In this document: positions 1-7,376 of the stretch, piece after piece
Position numbering within the stretch: the first letter of the stretch is position 1
Layout: every line of letters starts with the position of its first letter
Virus record (IMG/VR): IMGVR_UViG_3300036835_000185
Coordinates: 1-25,483 of that record
From: a virus
Length of the DNA: 25,483 nt
Strand: one strand, 5' to 3'
Program-made: the position numbers and the translations under genes
Notes under the pieces: model-generated
Told to the model about the DNA's origin: nothing
What the model saw: the letters and a program-made list of their open reading frames with translations, nothing else
Databases searched by the model: none

Positions 1-97
1 CTTCGTACAGGATCGCGATCGTGAACATGTTCAGGGCGGTCCCGAGCGCGACCGCGAGGATCAGCGAGATCAGCCAGGCGCCCTGCTTGCTGTCCAT
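1..97 (-). CDS. Holin-like small membrane protein, N-terminal part only (variant copy)
   Basis: The gene is cut by the window edge. About 32 codons remain from the ATG at 97, starting MDSKQGAW and running into a hydrophobic helix. The peptide matches the first 32 residues of the complete gene at 25035-25295 with only conservative changes (D/N, S/T, L/V, S/A, V/I, L/I). That full copy has two membrane segments and precedes a muramidase, which suggests a holin. Here it directly follows the acidic-protein gene, whose stop lies at 98-100, the same arrangement as at the right end. It is most likely a second allele of the same locus caught at the contig end, not a second gene in the same genome. 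The reading frame is clear; the holin role is inferred from size and context. Confidence 0.6.
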   Translation of the reverse strand, partial: MDSKQGAWLISLILAVALGTALNMFTIAILYE

Positions 98-285
98 TCA
101 CGCCTCCGCGCTCTCGTTCTCGGTCTGCACCTGGTCTTGGGTTTGCTGCTCGCGCTCGTCCTGGGGTGTCTCGTGGTCTGACTGGTAGTGGTCGTAGGCG
201 TTCTGATAGTCGGCCTGGAACTGCTCGAGCTCCTCGGGACCGGCTTCAATGGCGGCCTGGCGCAGCTCGTCGATCGTGTCGTGGT
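1..285. repeat. Left copy of the terminal repeat (variant allele followed by exact 127-bp identity)
   Basis: This aligns without indels to 25199-25483 at a constant offset of 25,198. Bases 1-158 carry 18 mismatches against the right copy. Bases 159-285 are identical, 127 in a row, up to the last base of the window. It covers the start of a holin-like gene and the 3' part of the acidic-protein gene. The exact length of the identity suggests an assembly word size rather than a biological repeat (inference). Confidence 0.85.
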
Positions 286-355
286 CGCCGTCGTTAAGCG
301 CCTGGTAGATCGCGGTTTCCTGGTCGGTGGGGTCGTGTTCGTCGGTGGTGCTCAT
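98..355 (-). CDS. Small acidic protein of unknown function (85 aa)
   Basis: This 85-residue protein is very rich in Asp, Glu and Gln, with no membrane segment or cysteine; it is probably soluble and mostly helical or disordered. The ATG at 355 overlaps the stop of the 103-aa tail gene by four bases (ATGA), so it is translationally coupled to the tail operon. The holin-like gene starts directly after its stop. I do not recognise a family. Its place between the tail tip genes and the lysis genes fits a small late protein, for example a lysis modulator or chaperone, but nothing in the sequence proves that. A partial second copy lies at 25296-25483. The changes between copies are conservative (E/Q, D/E, T/S), which suggests that both are translated alleles. 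Confidence 0.75.
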   Translation of the reverse strand: MSTTDEHDPTDQETAIYQALNDGDHDTIDELRQAAIEAGPEELEQFQADYQNAYDHYQSDHETPQDEREQQTQDQVQTENESAEA

Positions 356-663
356 GCGGCGATTCCTGTTGCGGTGAACGTGAACGGCTGGTTTTGCGCG
401 GCCGCGGCCGTGCTGTAGGTGTTGATCGTGAAGTCATCGCCGCCCGGAACGTTGGCGTTGTTGACGATCCAGAATCCCCCGTTTTGCAGGGTTACGACGA
501 GTGATAGGACGGCGCGCAGCCGCGGACGGAACCGCAGCACGTAGACGCCGGTTGCGGTGGTGGTCACCACGAACCCGGTGCCGTATGAGATGACGGCGGC
601 GCCTGTGACGGTGCCGGTTATGGTGCGCGTGCGCGCTGGCGTGTCCTGCTGTTGTGTTCTCAC
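352..663 (-). CDS. Small beta-rich protein after the tail fibre, unknown function (103 aa)
   Basis: The start is the GTG at 663, chosen because it overlaps the stop of the fibre gene as GTGA, the coupling pattern used throughout this operon. The protein is rich in Thr, Val, Ala and Phe in alternating strand-like patterns (GTVTGAAVISYGTGF; FTINTYSTAAAAQ), with no charged helices and no signal peptide. The composition resembles the C-terminal beta modules of phage fibre and spike proteins. Placed straight after the fibre, it may be a fibre-tip, fibre-assembly or receptor-binding accessory subunit. That is inference; I recognise no named family. The next gene, the acidic protein, overlaps its 3' end by four bases. 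Confidence 0.7.
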   Translation of the reverse strand: MRTQQQDTPARTRTITGTVTGAAVISYGTGFVVTTTATGVYVLRFRPRLRAVLSLVVTLQNGGFWIVNNANVPGGDDFTINTYSTAAAAQNQPFTFTATGIAA

Positions 664-2390
664 GCGACGACTCCGAGGTCGATGGTGTGCTGTGATGGGA
701 GCGTGTCGGCGACCCATAGGAGGGTGGTGGCGTCGACGCGTTCGACGTGGTCGCCGGCGTTTTTGGGGCTGCCGCCGGCGTCTTGGCTGCCTTTGGCGTA
801 CAGGCCGAGGATCTCGGCCTGGCTGACCGCGTAGGCGCAGACGAATACGCCGTCGATCTGCCCGGTGAACCAGCTGCTGTTGTCTTGGTTTGAGCCGATC
901 CGGAGCCGGTTTGCGCCGGCGAGCGTGATCGCGTTCATCACGGTGGATCCCCCGACGAGCCGGCCGTCGACATACAGTTTGCGTCTGACGCCGTCGCCGG
1001 CGGTGTTGTCTTCGACGACGACCGCCAGGTGCCATTGGCCGTCGGCGGCATAGGGTCCGGTGATCGCGTCGCCGCCGCTGGTCGCGGCGACGTATCCGGC
1101 GGTTGGGAAGCCGACGAGCAGCCGCGCGTCGGCGGTCGGCACGGTCCCCCAGGTGACCACGCCGGCGGCGACCGGGTTGCTGGTTTTGAACCAGCAGCCG
1201 TAGGAGCGTGCAGTGAGCCCGCCGGGCAGCCCGGCGTCGGTGGCTGAGAGTGACTGTTGTGCGCTGCCGGTGAAGTTGTACGCGTTGCCGGGCGTGCCGT
1301 CAGCACCGGCGGTTGGGAGAGCGGTGCCGTTGTTGGTGAGCGCGACGGCGCCGGTGCCCTGGTCGGTGAGCGCCCCGGCGGTGAAGTTGTGCAGTCGGAC
1401 GGGCTGGTTGATGAAGTCGGTGACGGCCCAGCTGCTGCCCTTGCGGCGGCGGTGCACTTTGAGCCGGGCGGTGCTGGGGATGGTGCCGAGCGTGTGCGCG
1501 AGCCTTGAGGCGTAGAGCAGCATGACCTGTTCGTCGGTGAGGACGTCGGCGGTGATGAATGCTTCGTCGACGCGTCCGTAGTGGGGGTTTACGCCGGCGG
1601 TCGCGCCGCTGGCGCCGTAGGCGCCGATGTTGACGGGCGCAGCACCGGGGAAGATGAGTCCGCTGCCGGTCACCGCGGTCTCGAGCGTCCCGTCGACGTA
1701 GCAGCACAACACGGCGCCGTCGAAGGTGCCGACGGCGAAGTGCCAGCGGTCGTCGCAGACGTCACTGACGCTCGTGGCGGTGATGGTGCTCGTCCCGTCG
1801 AGTGAAATGTCGGCGGCGACGGTGTTCTGCAGATTGTTTGTGCCGATCCCGTAGCCGTATTGGCCGGCGGTGCCCGAGAACCGTGCCAGCGGGCGCTGCA
1901 GCGCGCCGCGTTTGGCGGTGCGAAACCAGCAGCCCCAGGAGCCGGTTCTGATCCGGAACGGGTCCGCGGCGCCCGAGTCGGCGATGTACAGCGCCTGGCC
2001 CGTCGAGCCGGCGAACACGGCGCAGCTGGTCGCGACCCCGTTGATCCCGACGCCGAACGGGACCGAGCCGAGATTGACCAGGGGCCGCCCGTCGGATCCC
2101 TGGTTGGTGAGATCGGAGAGGTTCCACAGTCCGAGCGGGGCGGACAGGCCCAAGCCGGTGAAGTCAGCGCCCGACAGTTGCCGACCGGCGCGAACCTGAC
2201 CGGCCAGGCCGACGTCGAGGACCGGCGCGGCCTGCAGCGGGATCGTGCCACCACCGCCGCCGCCGCCGTTGCCGCCGCCGCCGAGGAGCGCGTCGAGCTT
2301 GTCCGCGAGCGCTTTGATGTCGCGCGGAACGTCGGCGGTGTCGGTCAGCTCCGGGTAGGGCAGCCCGAGGTTCGGCGTGTTCTGGCTCAT
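660..2390 (-). CDS. Tail fibre / receptor-binding protein with two LamG-like lectin domains
   Basis: This 576-aa protein is the likely host-recognition fibre. Residues 1-35 are a short leader (NTPNLGLPYPELTDTADVP) typical of proteins that attach to phage tails. Residues 36-49 are a nearly pure glycine linker, encoded by a GCC/GCC-rich stretch near 2246-2285. Two concanavalin/LamG-like jelly rolls follow, roughly 75-290 and 330-545. They are recognisable by paired motifs that occur once in each: GSWGCWF and RSYGCWF, then DDRWHFAVG and DGQWHLAVV followed by YVDG. The two look like an internal duplication. LamG domains bind glycans or proteins, so a cell-surface polysaccharide receptor is plausible (family knowledge). 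The start ATG overlaps the preceding gene as ATGA, and the stop overlaps the next. Confidence 0.85.
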   Translation of the reverse strand: MSQNTPNLGLPYPELTDTADVPRDIKALADKLDALLGGGGNGGGGGGGTIPLQAAPVLDVGLAGQVRAGRQLSGADFTGLGLSAPLGLWNLSDLTNQGSDGRPLVNLGSVPFGVGINGVATSCAVFAGSTGQALYIADSGAADPFRIRTGSWGCWFRTAKRGALQRPLARFSGTAGQYGYGIGTNNLQNTVAADISLDGTSTITATSVSDVCDDRWHFAVGTFDGAVLCCYVDGTLETAVTGSGLIFPGAAPVNIGAYGASGATAGVNPHYGRVDEAFITADVLTDEQVMLLYASRLAHTLGTIPSTARLKVHRRRKGSSWAVTDFINQPVRLHNFTAGALTDQGTGAVALTNNGTALPTAGADGTPGNAYNFTGSAQQSLSATDAGLPGGLTARSYGCWFKTSNPVAAGVVTWGTVPTADARLLVGFPTAGYVAATSGGDAITGPYAADGQWHLAVVVEDNTAGDGVRRKLYVDGRLVGGSTVMNAITLAGANRLRIGSNQDNSSWFTGQIDGVFVCAYAVSQAEILGLYAKGSQDAGGSPKNAGDHVERVDATTLLWVADTLPSQHTIDLGVVA

Positions 2391-2638
2391 GGTGTGACGC
2401 TCCCGATGCAGAGAATGAAGTCCTTGGTGACGAGCAGGTAGGCGGCCTGGCCGGGCGTGTCGGTGACGCCGTGCAGCATCGGCACCCGGATCGTCTGGCC
2501 TTGCAGGATCACGTTGCAGTAGGCGTTGCTGGGATCCGGGGTGTCGAACTCGGCGACCACGAGCCTGACCGCCGGGGCGTTGTTGAGCGCGCCGCGCAGC
2601 ACAGCTGTGAGTGATCGGGTGACCGGGACGGTGGTCAT
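2387..2638 (-). CDS. Small tail-tip-region protein, unknown function (83 aa)
   Basis: The start is the ATG at 2638, which overlaps the preceding minor tail gene as ATGA; an upstream in-frame start exists but would run into that gene. The 83-residue product has no signal peptide or membrane helix and reads as a compact beta-rich domain (VRLVVAEFDT; VILQGQTIRVPMLHG; AYLLVTKDFILCIGSV). The alternating hydrophobic pattern resembles an OB-fold or small barrel, as in baseplate or tail-tip insertion domains. It lies between the DUF5047-type hub protein and the LamG fibre, so a structural adaptor joining fibre to tail tip is a reasonable inference. No family is recognised with confidence. Confidence 0.75.
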   Translation of the reverse strand: MTTVPVTRSLTAVLRGALNNAPAVRLVVAEFDTPDPSNAYCNVILQGQTIRVPMLHGVTDTPGQAAYLLVTKDFILCIGSVTP

Positions 2639-3798
2639 GCGGCGAGCTCCTGCCACGCCTGGTGGCCGTAGAACAGCTGGTCGCGCAGCGGGGTCGCGCC
2701 GATCGTTGGGGTGACGTGCATGCGGGTGACGATCTGCTGCGCGCTGGTCCCCAGATCAGTGGTAACGGCGTCGACGAGATGCGTTTCTGAGCGGCCGTCG
2801 GGAAACAGGATCTGGATCGTGTCTCCGGCCTCCAGAGCCGGATTCGGGGCCGAGGTGAGGTTCACGTTGCGTGTCTGCTTGAGACGCAGCGCCAGGAGCC
2901 CTCGTGCGGTCTGGGATGCCTGTTCTACGGTCTGCACCGTTGTGGATTGCGCGATCAGCGCGACCTTTCCGAACGGGCCGCCCCACCGGATCGGGCTGCT
3001 CGGGTCGCTGTACGTGGCCAGGCCGGTGATCGGCGGCTGGGTCGCGTCCGGTTGGCCGACGACGAGGACGCCGTTGTAGATGCCGGTGCGGTCCTGGTTT
3101 TCCTGGGCGTTGACCATCACGCCGGTCGCGCCGGCGTCGACGGTCCACACGACGGGCGCGTTGTCAGCGGGCGCCTGGTCGAACACGAAATCGCCGTTGG
3201 CGTCGAAGTACAGCTCGGCGTTGACTGACTGCGCGAGATCGGAGAGCGCGTCTGAGCGCTGGTCGGAGTAGACGGCGTCGACGATCACATCAGTGGGCTT
3301 GTATGGCGTGTGGTAGGCGATCGAGCTGCCGAACACGCCCTGGACGATCTCGACGGCGGCCTGCCAGTGCGTCTTACCAGCGGCGCTGTATGGGGCGGTG
3401 AACGGCTCGTCTCTGACCTGGGCCATCCGGTCGGCGAGCTCGAGGCTCGCTGAGGCGTCGAGTGTGTCCCAGCTGACGCTCTCGACCCGCAGCCGGCCGA
3501 GCCCGACGAGCTCGGTTGACCCGTCGGCGTACCGGATCCCGCGGCTCACGATCGCATAGCCGCCGAGCGACAGGGACCGGAGGTCGACGCCGAGGTCTTC
3601 GCCGGCTTTCAGTGACCAGGGGATCTGGACGGTGCCGGCGCGGCGGTTCTCCGCGGTGCGGTCGATCCGGACGTTGCCGTCCTGCACCGGAACCGGGACG
3701 GGGTCGCCTGTGCTGCCGGGGAAGATCAGCTCGCAGCTGGCGGCGATCACGTGCGACTGGCGGACGAGCTCGAGGAACTGGTCGGATACCGGTCTCAT
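2635..3798 (-). CDS. Minor tail protein, DUF5047-like tail-tip hub
   Basis: This 387-aa protein opens with MRPVSDQFLELVRQSHVIAA. It continues with the pattern of actinophage DUF5047 minor tail proteins: an N-terminal beta domain with DGNVRIDRTAENRR, then a long middle with SDLAQSVNAELYFDANGDFVF. The middle part looks like the gp27/gp44-type hub fold, where 'LSDLAQ..nae.yFD..G.fv' recurs. The C-terminal half carries the QTARGLLALRLKQTRNVNL and AGDTIQI elements seen in such hubs. It probably forms the tail tip between tape measure and fibre. It is coupled by ATGA to the upstream minor tail gene and to the 83-aa gene downstream. Family placement is from motif memory. Confidence 0.8.
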   Translation of the reverse strand: MRPVSDQFLELVRQSHVIAASCELIFPGSTGDPVPVPVQDGNVRIDRTAENRRAGTVQIPWSLKAGEDLGVDLRSLSLGGYAIVSRGIRYADGSTELVGLGRLRVESVSWDTLDASASLELADRMAQVRDEPFTAPYSAAGKTHWQAAVEIVQGVFGSSIAYHTPYKPTDVIVDAVYSDQRSDALSDLAQSVNAELYFDANGDFVFDQAPADNAPVVWTVDAGATGVMVNAQENQDRTGIYNGVLVVGQPDATQPPITGLATYSDPSSPIRWGGPFGKVALIAQSTTVQTVEQASQTARGLLALRLKQTRNVNLTSAPNPALEAGDTIQILFPDGRSETHLVDAVTTDLGTSAQQIVTRMHVTPTIGATPLRDQLFYGHQAWQELAA

Positions 3799-4625
3799 AC
3801 GTCGTTGGGGGGCCAGGGGACGATGTCCGACGGCGCGACACCCGTCCAGCCGTACAGGAGCGCGTCGTATGTGGCGCGGTCGGCGCGGAGCTCCTGATAC
3901 GTGGCGTAGGCGGCGCGGACGTCCTGGTAGAGCACGGCGGTCAGTGGCGCGTACAGGTCCGGGTCCGGGCGCGATACCTGTCTGCAGGAGATGACGAACC
4001 GGCGGTCGGTGACCGTGCCGAGGCTGACGATCCGCTGCTCTTTGAACTCCAGGACCGACAGGTACATGTTCCCGATCCCGTCCTCGGGCGGCGTGCGCAA
4101 CAGGACCGGCACGCCGTTACCCAAGAGCGCGCGGGCGCGCTGGCGTTCGTCGTCGCTCTCGGTGAGGATTGACACCTCGAGGCTGGGTGTGTGTGCGATA
4201 TCGGATGTGACGATCGGCGCGCGGCGGGTTATCACCTCATGCACGCTGTTGGGGACCGGGTAGTCCAGCTCGGGGATCTGCTCGAGCACGACGTTCAGCG
4301 TGTTCCCGACTCGCGCGAGGTCGTTCAGCCACGTGTCCGAGCAGCCGCCGGACGGGATCGTGATCGTCAGCGTCTGGGTGTCGAGCTCGGCGCCGTTGCC
4401 GTCGCGGCAGTCAACCGTGTAGGTGATCGGCACGCCGATCGGCGCCTCGTAGTCGCGGGCGGTGACCTGCACCTCCGGAGTGACCGGCGTGCCCGCCCAG
4501 CCGCGGACGGTGGCGGCGACGCCGGACGGGCCGGCGCGGGTGAACGTGACCGTGGCGGCGGCGTCCGGGGTCTCGTAGTCGAGCCGGACGTTCTGATACT
4601 GGGGTTCGACCTGGGCGGTGAACAT
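3795..4625 (-). CDS. Minor tail protein (distal-tail position), 276 aa
   Basis: The start chosen is the ATG at 4625, which shares one base with the stop of the tape measure (TGATG). The open frame continues far upstream, but that part is an arginine-rich shadow of the tape-measure gene. Residues 1-100 form a beta-sandwich-like stretch (Ig/FN3-like alternation, ending VDCRDGNGAELDTQTLTITIP). A second part follows with WLNDLARVGNTLNVVLEQIPELDYPVPNS and a beta-rich C terminus. The place right after the tape measure is that of the distal tail protein (Dit) in siphoviruses, and the two-domain build suits it. The tail ends in a Tyr/Ala-rich helix (QELRADRATYDALL). Function is inferred mainly from position. 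Confidence 0.75.
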   Translation of the reverse strand: MFTAQVEPQYQNVRLDYETPDAAATVTFTRAGPSGVAATVRGWAGTPVTPEVQVTARDYEAPIGVPITYTVDCRDGNGAELDTQTLTITIPSGGCSDTWLNDLARVGNTLNVVLEQIPELDYPVPNSVHEVITRRAPIVTSDIAHTPSLEVSILTESDDERQRARALLGNGVPVLLRTPPEDGIGNMYLSVLEFKEQRIVSLGTVTDRRFVISCRQVSRPDPDLYAPLTAVLYQDVRAAYATYQELRADRATYDALLYGWTGVAPSDIVPWPPNDV

Positions 4626-6538
4626 CACGCCGCTCCCGCCAACAGGGTGCGGGCGATCCCGGTGTTTGAGTCGATGATCTCGGTGCGGATCATGTCGGTC
4701 AGCTCGGTGTCGCCGATGAACACGCGGACCTGCACGCTCTGCTGTCCGACGATCTCCCGCAGCAGGGACTCGGGGGTGACGATCTCGCGGCCGGCCTCGC
4801 CGATCAGCGCCAGTGTCGGCTGGTCGACGACGCCGCCGGCGGCGAGCAGGGGGATGTCGGGGAACGAGATCGGCCCGAACCCGAACGACCCGCCGCCGAT
4901 CTTGTGGCCGAACACCTTGACCGATGGAAGGTTGATCGCCACGCGCGGGATCGCCAGGCCGTTCCAGGCGCTTATCACCGCGTTGATCGGTCGTTTGATC
5001 GCGTTCGCGACACTGGAGGCGGCGGCGCCGATCCGCCCGACGATCCCGTCGATGAAGTTCACGATCCCGTCCAGCGCGCTTTTGACCCCGGCGAGCGCGT
5101 CCTTGGCGCCGTCGACGATCTTCGAGAACACGGCTTTCGCGGCGTTCACCGCCGTGTTCAACGCGCCGTGCGCGAACCCCGATACCCATGACGCGAGGCT
5201 GCTCAAGGCGCTCTTGACGTCCCCGACGACGTCGCTGACCTTGTTTTTGATCGCGGTGAACACCGAGACGGTGACGCTGCGCAGCGTGTTCCATGCGTTC
5301 GAGACCGCGCCGGCGACCGCGCCGGCCACGTTGGAGACGGTGTTCTTGATCCACGTCCACGCCGCCGAGGTAGCGCCCCTGATCGCGTTCCACGCGGCGG
5401 TGGTCGCGTTGGTGATCGTGCTCCAGTGCCGGATGACCATCGCGACCGCCAGCCCGATCGGGCCGGTCAAGATCCCGAGCAGCAACGGCCAGTTCGCTTT
5501 CAGCCATCCGAACACCGCCGAGGCGGCCTGTTTGATCGCGTTGAATCCCGCGGATAGGACGGCGGTGACCTTGTCCCAGTTCTTGGCCAACAGGATCGCG
5601 ACGGCGATCAGCCCGGCCACGGCGGCGGCGATCCCGAGGATCAGCAGCATGTACGGCGCGGTGATCGCCGCGCTCACCGCCAGCGCGGCGTTCAGGACGA
5701 CCATCGCGGCCGCGAGCCCCAGGATCGCGATCGTCAGCGTCTTCGCCAGTCCGGGGTGCTCGACAAAGAACTTGGTGACCGCTGCGAACGCCGGCGCCAG
5801 GGCGCCGACGATCTCCCCCGCCAGGTTCTTGAACGACTCTTTGAGAATGTTCAGCTGCCCCGGCAGCGTCTTGCCGGCGGCGGCTGCTGAGCCGCCGAAC
5901 TCTTTGGTCAGCTCCGCCAGGATCACCTTTTGAGCGCCCATGATGTTCCCGGAGTCCTGCATCGACTTGATCTGCTTCTGTTGCGCGTCAGTGAAACTGA
6001 CACCCACGCGCCGCAGCGCAGTGATCCCCCGGATCGGATCGTTGAGCGCCTTACCTAGCTGGATCGCCGAGCTTTTTGTGTCCTGCCCGAGCGCCACTGA
6101 CATGTCAGTCATGATCCGTGTGGCGCGAGTGAAAATGTCGTTGCCTCGCCCCGCCTGGTTCTGGATATTGCGGAACGTCAGTAGCAGGTTCTCGCCGGAC
6201 TGCACGGCCTCGTCGTCAATCCCGGTTTTCATCATGATCGAGGTCGCGAGACGCTCGACCTGCTTGGCGGTCACCCCGGCGGCGCCGCCGGTCGACTTGA
6301 GCACCGCCTCGGTTTGCGCGCTGACCTTCGCGGCGTCCGCGAACTCGCTGATCCCGACCTTCAGGGTGCCGGTCAGCGCCGCGAGCCCAGCGGCGCCGGC
6401 GGCGACGACCCCGGCTTTCGCGAGCCCCTTGACCCGCGAGCCGAACCCTTCCGTGCCGGCGGACGCCGACTTGAACCCGTCGTTGAGCGACTTGGTGTTC
6501 GCGATGAAGTCAACGACGACGCGCGGGTTGCCGGCCAC
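4625..6538 (-). CDS. Tape measure protein
   Basis: This 637-aa protein sets tail length and usually enters the cell envelope during DNA injection. It starts with the GTG at 6538, immediately after the TAA of the chaperone extension (TAAGTG). The N-terminal pattern is typical of the family: FIANTKSLNDGFKSASAGTEGFG, then an Ala/Gly-rich stretch (AGVVAAGAAGLAALTG). About residues 70-230 are helical. Residues 255-320 hold two or three strongly hydrophobic helices, which tape measures need to cross membranes. A repeating Trp/Ala-rich zone follows at about 330-480 (AAWNAIRGATSAAWTWIKN). At around 100 Å per 70 residues, the length suggests a short tail of about 90-100 nm (family rule, rough). No peptidase or lytic domain is evident. 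Confidence 0.93.
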   Translation of the reverse strand: MAGNPRVVVDFIANTKSLNDGFKSASAGTEGFGSRVKGLAKAGVVAAGAAGLAALTGTLKVGISEFADAAKVSAQTEAVLKSTGGAAGVTAKQVERLATSIMMKTGIDDEAVQSGENLLLTFRNIQNQAGRGNDIFTRATRIMTDMSVALGQDTKSSAIQLGKALNDPIRGITALRRVGVSFTDAQQKQIKSMQDSGNIMGAQKVILAELTKEFGGSAAAAGKTLPGQLNILKESFKNLAGEIVGALAPAFAAVTKFFVEHPGLAKTLTIAILGLAAAMVVLNAALAVSAAITAPYMLLILGIAAAVAGLIAVAILLAKNWDKVTAVLSAGFNAIKQAASAVFGWLKANWPLLLGILTGPIGLAVAMVIRHWSTITNATTAAWNAIRGATSAAWTWIKNTVSNVAGAVAGAVSNAWNTLRSVTVSVFTAIKNKVSDVVGDVKSALSSLASWVSGFAHGALNTAVNAAKAVFSKIVDGAKDALAGVKSALDGIVNFIDGIVGRIGAAASSVANAIKRPINAVISAWNGLAIPRVAINLPSVKVFGHKIGGGSFGFGPISFPDIPLLAAGGVVDQPTLALIGEAGREIVTPESLLREIVGQQSVQVRVFIGDTELTDMIRTEIIDSNTGIARTLLAGAA

Positions 6539-6700
6539 TTAGCGCGCCTTTCGTTTCGCGTCACGAATCGCGCGCTGCTCGGCGCGCTGCTCACTGATCG
6601 CGTAGTCGATCATCGCGGCGTACTCGTCGGGGTAGAGCCGGTCTACGTCGCGGGGGTGCATGTTCCAAAACCGGCAGAACCGGACCAGGGCCTTTAGCTG
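6539..6700 (-). CDS. Tail assembly chaperone, frameshifted extension (T-like part)
   Basis: This 53-codon stretch follows the stop of the G-like chaperone gene in the -1 frame. It encodes a conserved-looking segment (LVRFCRFWNMHPRDVDRLYP, then EYAAMIDYAI and a basic Gln/Arg-rich end). The -1 frame is open from 6539 up to 6748, but from 6748 to the first internal ATG (MHP) it has no ATG, GTG or TTG. That points to production as a G-T fusion by -1 frameshifting, as in lambda-like and many other siphoviruses. The nearest slippery-like word is GGACCCT at 6712-6718, which fits the canonical rule only partly. The protein ends directly before the tape-measure start, the standard order. The extension is convincing; the exact shift site is not. 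Confidence 0.75.
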   Translation of the reverse strand, partial: QLKALVRFCRFWNMHPRDVDRLYPDEYAAMIDYAISEQRAEQRAIRDAKRKAR

Positions 6701-6987
6701 ACGAGCTTCGTAGGGTCCACGACCATCTCGGTCATGTCGGGCCGCACGTCACCCGCCTCGATCCAAGTGCACTCATAGCCGGCGCGGCGCAACGCGATCC
6801 ACACCAGGGACTGGATGCGGTCGGGGGCCTTGTCCATGTCCTCGGGGTCGCCGCCGAGCAGCTCTGAGAGGTCGCGGCCGGTCTCCTGTTTGAGCGCCCG
6901 GAGCTCGTTGGGGGTGAAGTCCTGCGCGACGCGGATCTGGTCGGGAAGGCTGCGCGGGAGGTTCACAACTCGGTCGGGGTCGGCCAT
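6694..6987 (-). CDS. Tail assembly chaperone (G-like)
   Basis: This 97-aa protein begins at an ATG preceded by a good ribosome site (GGAGG, five bases away). The core FTPNELRALKQETGRDLSEL and the Trp-rich LVWIALRRAGYECTW are typical of siphovirus tail assembly chaperones that bind the tape measure before tail-tube polymerisation. The gene overlaps the neck-protein gene upstream by 25 bases. Downstream, a -1 frame extension reaches the tape-measure start, so two products (G and G-T) are expected. The unshifted protein ends ...DPTKLVS. The family call rests on these motifs plus position between the major tail genes and the tape measure. Confidence 0.85.
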   Translation of the reverse strand: MADPDRVVNLPRSLPDQIRVAQDFTPNELRALKQETGRDLSELLGGDPEDMDKAPDRIQSLVWIALRRAGYECTWIEAGDVRPDMTEMVVDPTKLVS

Positions 6988-7376
6988 AGCATCCTCCGGA
7001 TCTCGTTGTTGGCGGCGGTCTCACCGGCGCGTTTGAGCAGCGGTCCGGCGTTGGTCGCGACGGGGGTCAGATACCGCCCGGAGTCGATGTACGCGCGGCC
7101 GTGTCCGCCGCCGAACTCGATCCAGCCGGCGTACAGCAATCCTTCGCCCATCCCGACCATGGTGCTCCCGGATTCGCCGACGGGCTCGCCGACTACGCTG
7201 CTCGCGAGCCGGCCGGTGAGCCGTGGGACGCGGCCGCGGACGAGGCTCGCGACCTGGTCGGCGGTGGTGCGGAACTCGCGGTCAGCGGCGGTGCCGATGT
7301 TCTCGAACAGGCGGCGTGACCCGGACGCGAGCTCGCGGGTGCCGTAGATCTTGACGTCGACCTGCTGGTCGGTCAC
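6963..7376 (-). CDS. HK97 gp10-like neck / tail-completion protein
   Basis: The GTG at 7376 is taken as start because it overlaps the stop of the major tail gene as GTGA; a longer form would enter that gene. The 137-aa product has the HK97 gp10-like pattern: an N-terminal helix after KIYGTRELASGSRRLF, then ADQVASLVRGRVPRLTGRLA, an Ile-Glu-Phe-Gly segment (WIEFGGGHGRAYI) and a C-terminal helix. In this family the protein joins head connector and tail (neck Ne1 or tail completion). It is unusual that it lies after, not before, the likely major tail protein. The chaperone gene begins within its 3' end. Confidence 0.8.
   Translation of the reverse strand: MTDQQVDVKIYGTRELASGSRRLFENIGTAADREFRTTADQVASLVRGRVPRLTGRLASSVVGEPVGESGSTMVGMGEGLLYAGWIEFGGGHGRAYIDSGRYLTPVATNAGPLLKRAGETAANNEIRRMLWPTPTEL

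Noticed and set aside
1-285. Terminal repeats as true phage direct terminal repeats (DTR)
   Set aside because: The copies are not identical over their full length, and the identity length equals a typical assembler word.
4191-5933. A 580-codon plus-strand open frame across the tape-measure gene
   Set aside because: It mirrors the tape-measure gene; the low-complexity Ala/Ile/Thr content comes from reverse reading of its codons.
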